Shown here: positions 6,278-10,566 of the stretch, in pieces
Layout of the letters: each line of letters opens with the position of its first letter
Position numbering within the stretch: position 1 is the first letter of the stretch
Assembly: GCA_002496845.1 (NCBI GenBank)
Contig: DALQ01000098.1
Location: 4,894-15,459 of the forward strand
Source: Euryarchaeota archaeon UBA495
GTDB taxonomy: Archaea; Thermoplasmatota; Poseidoniia; Poseidoniales; Poseidoniaceae
Reading direction: 5' to 3'
Length of the DNA stretch: 10,566 nucleotides
The notes under the pieces: generated by a model
The model's input: only the letters and a program-made list of their open reading frames with translations
The model's database searches: none
Told to the model about the DNA's origin: nothing
Position numbers and translations under genes: made by a program

Positions 6278-6679
6278 TCAGCCGTTTGGTTCCGTTCTGA
6301 GTTCACCGGCGACAAAGAGGGACGCTGCGATGGCGGCCAATTGAATCAACAAGCGGACCACATGCCAGAAATTGGCGTAGGTCTTCCCGTCCAAAGGAAC
6401 GTTCTCGACCCACATGTACAGGTTCGCCCAGTACAACACGACAAGCAGCACGGCGCACGCCAATCCACCGTACGCTCGGGTGGCTGGAAGGATCAGCGCA
6501 AGACCGACCGCCACTTCCGCAACGCCACTCGCCAAGACCCAAAACCGAGGTGCTCCCAACACGTTCGGGACAATAGGCTCGAACCACACCGGATCGACGA
6601 AGTGCTGCACGCCAATCCAGAGGAAGGCTCCACCAAGCGCCAAAGCCACAAGGGTACGCCCGAGGACGAGGACCTCCAT
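6278..6679 (-). CDS. DoxX family integral membrane protein
   Basis: A 133-residue protein with four predicted membrane helices at about 5-25, 45-65, 70-90 and 105-125. The segment WIGVQHFVDPVWFEPIVPNV (21-40) and the following SGVAEVAVGLALILPATR (51-68) match the DoxX/DoxX-like family, as does YWANLYMW (83-90). Members include a subunit of terminal quinol oxidase in Acidianus and bacterial proteins tied to redox homeostasis; most have no known role. ATG 6679 was chosen because GAGG lies seven bases upstream. GTG 6685 overlaps the ATPase stop as GTGA, but its GAGG is only one base away. It lies two bases after the ATPase gene, so it is co-transcribed and probably coupled. Confidence 0.85.
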   Translation of the reverse strand: MEVLVLGRTLVALALGGAFLWIGVQHFVDPVWFEPIVPNVLGAPRFWVLASGVAEVAVGLALILPATRAYGGLACAVLLVVLYWANLYMWVENVPLDGKTYANFWHVVRLLIQLAAIAASLFVAGELRTEPNG

Positions 6680-6681
6680 GT

Positions 6682-7677
<996 letters not shown>

Positions 7678-7679
7678 CT

Positions 7680-10566
7680 TCACTCCCCCTTCAGGACGCT
7701 GGCGAGGTCTGCGGCCAGCGTTCGCCGCGTAGTGATCAGCAGGGCCAAGACGACCGCGCCAAAGACGGAAGCCGACACCAAGGCCAATGAAGCCCATGGA
7801 TAGACCAGGTTCCGAGTGATGGTGAGCGTGTTCCCATCACTCTGGAAAATTTGGAAGATGAACCCAAACACCTCGAAGAACCCGTTGAACGACAGCGCCA
7901 AACCGATGCCGAGTGCGACACCGAGAACCATCGACATCAGCACGATGGAGAGGATTTCAAACAGCACCAAGCGGATGATTTGTCCTGGCGCCGCACCGAT
8001 CGCTTGGAGGATGGCGAGTTCCTTCTGACGTTGCGTCAAGACCAACGAAAGGAAGACGAAGGACGAGGCCACGGCCGCGAGACTCGCAACCACGAACTGG
8101 AGTGAAAGCAGCCCTTGTGTCCCAAAGATGAGCCCACCGTTTCGCTCCACCGCTTCGTGAGCAGTGGTCCAATCCGAAGCACTTCCTACGCGTGAATCGG
8201 CTTCGATGCTGGCACGCAGGCCGGTCAGGTCGTCATCGACCACGTCGGGCAAGGCGAAGGTCCAGGTGGTCGCTGTATGGTTGTCGGCCGCTTCGTTGCC
8301 GATGAAGCCGCGCCAACTGCCCTCTCCAATGATGATCGAGGACGACAAGGTGGTGGACGGCACGCCAGGAATGAACTCGTGCGTACCGACGTAGCGCAAG
8401 TCGAGGTCATACGGCGTGACGGTGATGTTCACCGCTCCTGGCGTGATGAAAAAGGGCGCCAAAGCAGGAGGTGGCATCTGGCTCAACCCAGCAGCACAAC
8501 CTGTCTCATCGGCAGGAAGGCCGTTCGGGCACGTCGCGCCATTCAGGTCTGCCGTGGTGTTGAGGTCCATGCCGGTCAGGTCAAGGCCGAAGAGGCCGGT
8601 CAGGTCAGCATCGGAGAGGTTGGCACCGGTAAATCCGGGTGCAGATTGACCGAAGAAAAGGACAGGCGCCCACACGGCACCGGTCAAATCGGCTCCAGTC
8701 AAATCCGCCCCGGAGAGGTCGGTTCCCACCATGAGCGCACCCGAAAGGTTCGCACCCGAAAGGTCCGCACTGGAAAGATTCACGCCGGAGAGGTCCGTTA
8801 GGCTGAAATCGCGCTCGGCGAGGTCGCTCCCTGCCAAGTCCACGCCTGAAAGGTCCAGCGCAAGGGTCTCTTTGTAGACGGCGAGCAAGACCTGAGGGTC
8901 AGGCTGTTCAGCGTCGCTGTCGTTGTTCAGGGTGACATCCACCTTTTCCCACGTGAACCGCCGAATTTCCGAACGGTCGTCACCGGCTCCGAGAAGGTCG
9001 TCGCCACGGTCCGAACGTCCATCACGGCCGCTGCCCCACAGGTCCAGCGAGAAAGCGGCGTCCTCGCCAACGGAAAAGGTCCCGTTGGCCAACATGCCAA
9101 GGCCGGCGCCCACGTCGTCGCCCGGCAGGGATTGCTCGCTCCATCGGAGCACGTCATCTGAACCGTTCATGACCACCCAGGTCTGATACGCATCGCCTTC
9201 ACTTGTGCGAAGGAAGAGGCTTGGCGTGGTCGTTGCTGAGACCTCAAGATCTTGACCGCCAATGTCGCGAAGCACCTCAAGGGCGGTGCTCATGTTGACC
9301 GGCGATTCGAAACTGACCTGCAGGTCGCCCCCGACCTGTGCGTCCGCTGTGCGCTCGTCGACGAGGGTGCCCGTGTAACCTTGCACCGCGGCAAGGGTGA
9401 CGATGGACAGCGTCAGGAGCATGATGACCGCAAGACGGTTCACGGATTCGGAGGAACCCGAACCCTTCAGCCCGCGGCGTACGTCCTTGAGCAACGGCGT
9501 TCGACCAAGCAAGAGCTGCATGAGTTGTGGCCCAAGGGCTCCGAGCCGTCCGAGCAAAAGGGCCCCACCGATCCACAGCAGGAAGGGGCCGAAGATGCCC
9601 AGCAACCCTTCGAGGAAGAAGTTCGAATAGAGGCCGTCTCCGCTGGTCTGGAGTTCCAACCACGTGTCGAGGGTCCCAATGCCCCCGACGCCAAAGCACA
9701 AGGCGTGGAGCCACGTTTTGGGCTTCGCCGCTTCACTGGTTCGGCGAACTCCTTCCTCGATTTCCAATTCAAGGAAGCGGCGAGAACGGCTTCGTCCAAA
9801 CAGGAGCGCCAAACCAATGGTGGCCAAAGCGGTGATGAGCGTCGAAGCAAAACCAAGCACGGGATTGACGTTCACGCCGGACGGCTCGAAGGCCATGAAC
9901 CCGACCGCAGATAAGACGCCGGGTACAGCGGCCAAGGCCAACACATAGCCAGCCAACCACGCCACGAGTGACATGACGCCGAGTTCGATCAGGACCATCC
10001 GTTGGAGGCGGTCGGCATCGGCACCGATGACTCGATGGATCGAAATTTCGCGCCGCCGTTGCTCCAAAGAAAGCACGAGACCGTACACCAGCACGGACAG
10101 GGAGAGGATGACGATGGGGACCATGATGATGTAATCGAAGGTCTGGATGAGGCCCAGGAAGATGTTCAGGAAACTGATGGTCCCTCCAATGATGTCGATG
10201 TACACCAAGGAAATGCCCGCATCCGTGTAATTCCCTTGCCCGACGCGGCGTTGCACGTCGTCAAGCCATTCAGCCGCGTCCGCGGTGGACGAGGTGGGCA
10301 ACGCTGCACGGTCGATGGCCACCGCGAGATAGACGTGATCGTTGTCCATCAGCGTCTTCTGCTGTGCCTCATCGAGAACATCAAGGTGCACGACGAGGGC
10401 ATTGGCGGGAATCGTTGGGTTGGCCAAGGGTGCTTCTTCGTAGACGCCGGCCACGGTGAGGTTGTTGACGGTCACCAACATGCGGCAGTAGACCATACCG
10501 TTCTCGCTGGCCTTGATGTCCCCCCCTTCGCAGTCCGATTCGGAAATCCCTCCTTCCACGGCAAGA
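7680..10566 (-). CDS. FtsX/MacB-type ABC transporter permease with pentapeptide-repeat insertion (partial, 5' end outside window)
   Basis: The leftward frame is open from the window edge to the stop at 7680, giving about 961 visible residues. The true start lies outside; the GTG at 10559 is probably an internal codon (numbering here counts from it). The visible part begins in a MacB-like extracytoplasmic domain. A first FtsX unit follows, with helices at about 128-160, 188-214 and 232-255, with EQRRREISIHRVIGA between the first two. Further hydrophobic stretches are at about 282-296, 315-337 and 375-393. A second large extracytoplasmic domain spans about 396-812, and the C-terminal FtsX unit has helices at 815-842, 865-890 and 918-942, with TQRQKELAILQAIGA as the coupling segment. 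With one missing N-terminal helix this would be a ten-helix duplicated permease. The second outer domain holds pentapeptide repeats (about 566-675) and a Cys677/Cys688 pair that could form a disulfide. The family moves lipoproteins, lipids or peptides, or transmits force; the substrate is unknown. The ATPase gene starts two bases downstream. Confidence 0.9.
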   Translation of the reverse strand, partial: LAVEGGISESDCEGGDIKASENGMVYCRMLVTVNNLTVAGVYEEAPLANPTIPANALVVHLDVLDEAQQKTLMDNDHVYLAVAIDRAALPTSSTADAAEWLDDVQRRVGQGNYTDAGISLVYIDIIGGTISFLNIFLGLIQTFDYIIMVPIVILSLSVLVYGLVLSLEQRRREISIHRVIGADADRLQRMVLIELGVMSLVAWLAGYVLALAAVPGVLSAVGFMAFEPSGVNVNPVLGFASTLITALATIGLALLFGRSRSRRFLELEIEEGVRRTSEAAKPKTWLHALCFGVGGIGTLDTWLELQTSGDGLYSNFFLEGLLGIFGPFLLWIGGALLLGRLGALGPQLMQLLLGRTPLLKDVRRGLKGSGSSESVNRLAVIMLLTLSIVTLAAVQGYTGTLVDERTADAQVGGDLQVSFESPVNMSTALEVLRDIGGQDLEVSATTTPSLFLRTSEGDAYQTWVVMNGSDDVLRWSEQSLPGDDVGAGLGMLANGTFSVGEDAAFSLDLWGSGRDGRSDRGDDLLGAGDDRSEIRRFTWEKVDVTLNNDSDAEQPDPQVLLAVYKETLALDLSGVDLAGSDLAERDFSLTDLSGVNLSSADLSGANLSGALMVGTDLSGADLTGADLTGAVWAPVLFFGQSAPGFTGANLSDADLTGLFGLDLTGMDLNTTADLNGATCPNGLPADETGCAAGLSQMPPPALAPFFITPGAVNITVTPYDLDLRYVGTHEFIPGVPSTTLSSSIIIGEGSWRGFIGNEAADNHTATTWTFALPDVVDDDLTGLRASIEADSRVGSASDWTTAHEAVERNGGLIFGTQGLLSLQFVVASLAAVASSFVFLSLVLTQRQKELAILQAIGAAPGQIIRLVLFEILSIVLMSMVLGVALGIGLALSFNGFFEVFGFIFQIFQSDGNTLTITRNLVYPWASLALVSASVFGAVVLALLITTRRTLAADLASVLKGE
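8535..8864 (-). repeat. Pentapeptide-repeat block within the permease
   Basis: This codes for roughly twenty A(D/N)LxG-like five-residue repeats, for example DLSGVNLSSADLSGANLSGA and DLSGADLTGADLTGA, interrupted once by a non-repeat stretch (VWAPVLFFGQSAPGF). The 15-base period is visible in the DNA as recurrent gtcaggtc/gagaggtc-like phrases. Pentapeptide repeats fold as a right-handed quadrilateral beta-helix. The block ends with a TCPNGLPADETGC loop, similar to Cys-capped ends seen after repeats in other pentapeptide proteins. Confidence 0.9.

Noticed and set aside
6241..6315. Longer start (TTG 6315) for the DUF3817 protein
   Set aside because: It would overlap the DoxX gene end, and the added residues are hydrophilic and unlike the family N-terminus.
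7678..7797. N-terminal extension of the ABC ATPase (40 more residues)
   Set aside because: It lies wholly within the permease 3' end in another frame, and a Shine-Dalgarno-preceded ATG exists at 7677.
8535..8864. Possible CRISPR or non-coding tandem repeat array
   Set aside because: The 15-base periodicity is fully explained by in-frame pentapeptide codons; there are no identical repeats or unique spacers.

Overview
The window looks like chromosomal DNA from a GC-rich, acidic-proteome planktonic archaeon. The best guess is a Marine Group II / Candidatus Poseidoniia-type Thermoplasmatota, held with moderate confidence. The reasons are a tungstopterin oxidoreductase of the AOR family with archaeal-type motifs, strong GGAGGTGA Shine-Dalgarno sites, a JAMM metalloprotease, zinc-ribbon and Asp/Glu-rich proteins, and very tight gene packing. 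No rRNA, tRNA, transposon, CRISPR or phage sequence is visible, and no gene-free stretch exceeds 80 bases.

Left part (1-1419): the 5' end of an acidic protein gene runs leftward off the window edge and ends, as far as visible, in a Pro-Glu repeat. It is divergent, with only 12 bases between starts, from a rightward gene for a JAMM/MPN+ metalloprotease with a complete zinc motif. That gene ends one base from a convergent gene.

Middle part (1421-5512, all leftward): a four-gene operon. In order of transcription it encodes a four-helix membrane protein of unknown function, a cofactor-dependent phosphoglycerate mutase of the long cyanobacterial-like type, an AOR-family tungsten oxidoreductase, and a DUF1499 membrane-anchored protein. 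The last three junctions are coupled by short gaps or an ATGA overlap. The mutase/oxidoreductase pairing raises the idea of a glyceraldehyde-3-phosphate or other aldehyde oxidising step feeding lower glycolysis; this is inference only.

A small rightward ChrR-type cupin gene (5589-5951) is divergent from this operon and overlaps tail-to-tail by 14 bases with the next operon.

Right part (5938-10566, all leftward): a large FtsX/MacB-type ABC permease, whose N-terminus lies outside the window, is followed after 2 bases by its ATPase. Small membrane proteins of the DoxX and DUF3817 families come next. Two architectural oddities stand out. The permease carries a pentapeptide-repeat block inside its second extracytoplasmic domain. 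The ATPase has a C-terminal beta-rich tail ending in a four-cysteine zinc ribbon. Together they form the most unusual system in the window: an export or lipoprotein-type ABC transporter with a probable extracellular beta-helix and a cytoplasmic zinc ribbon.
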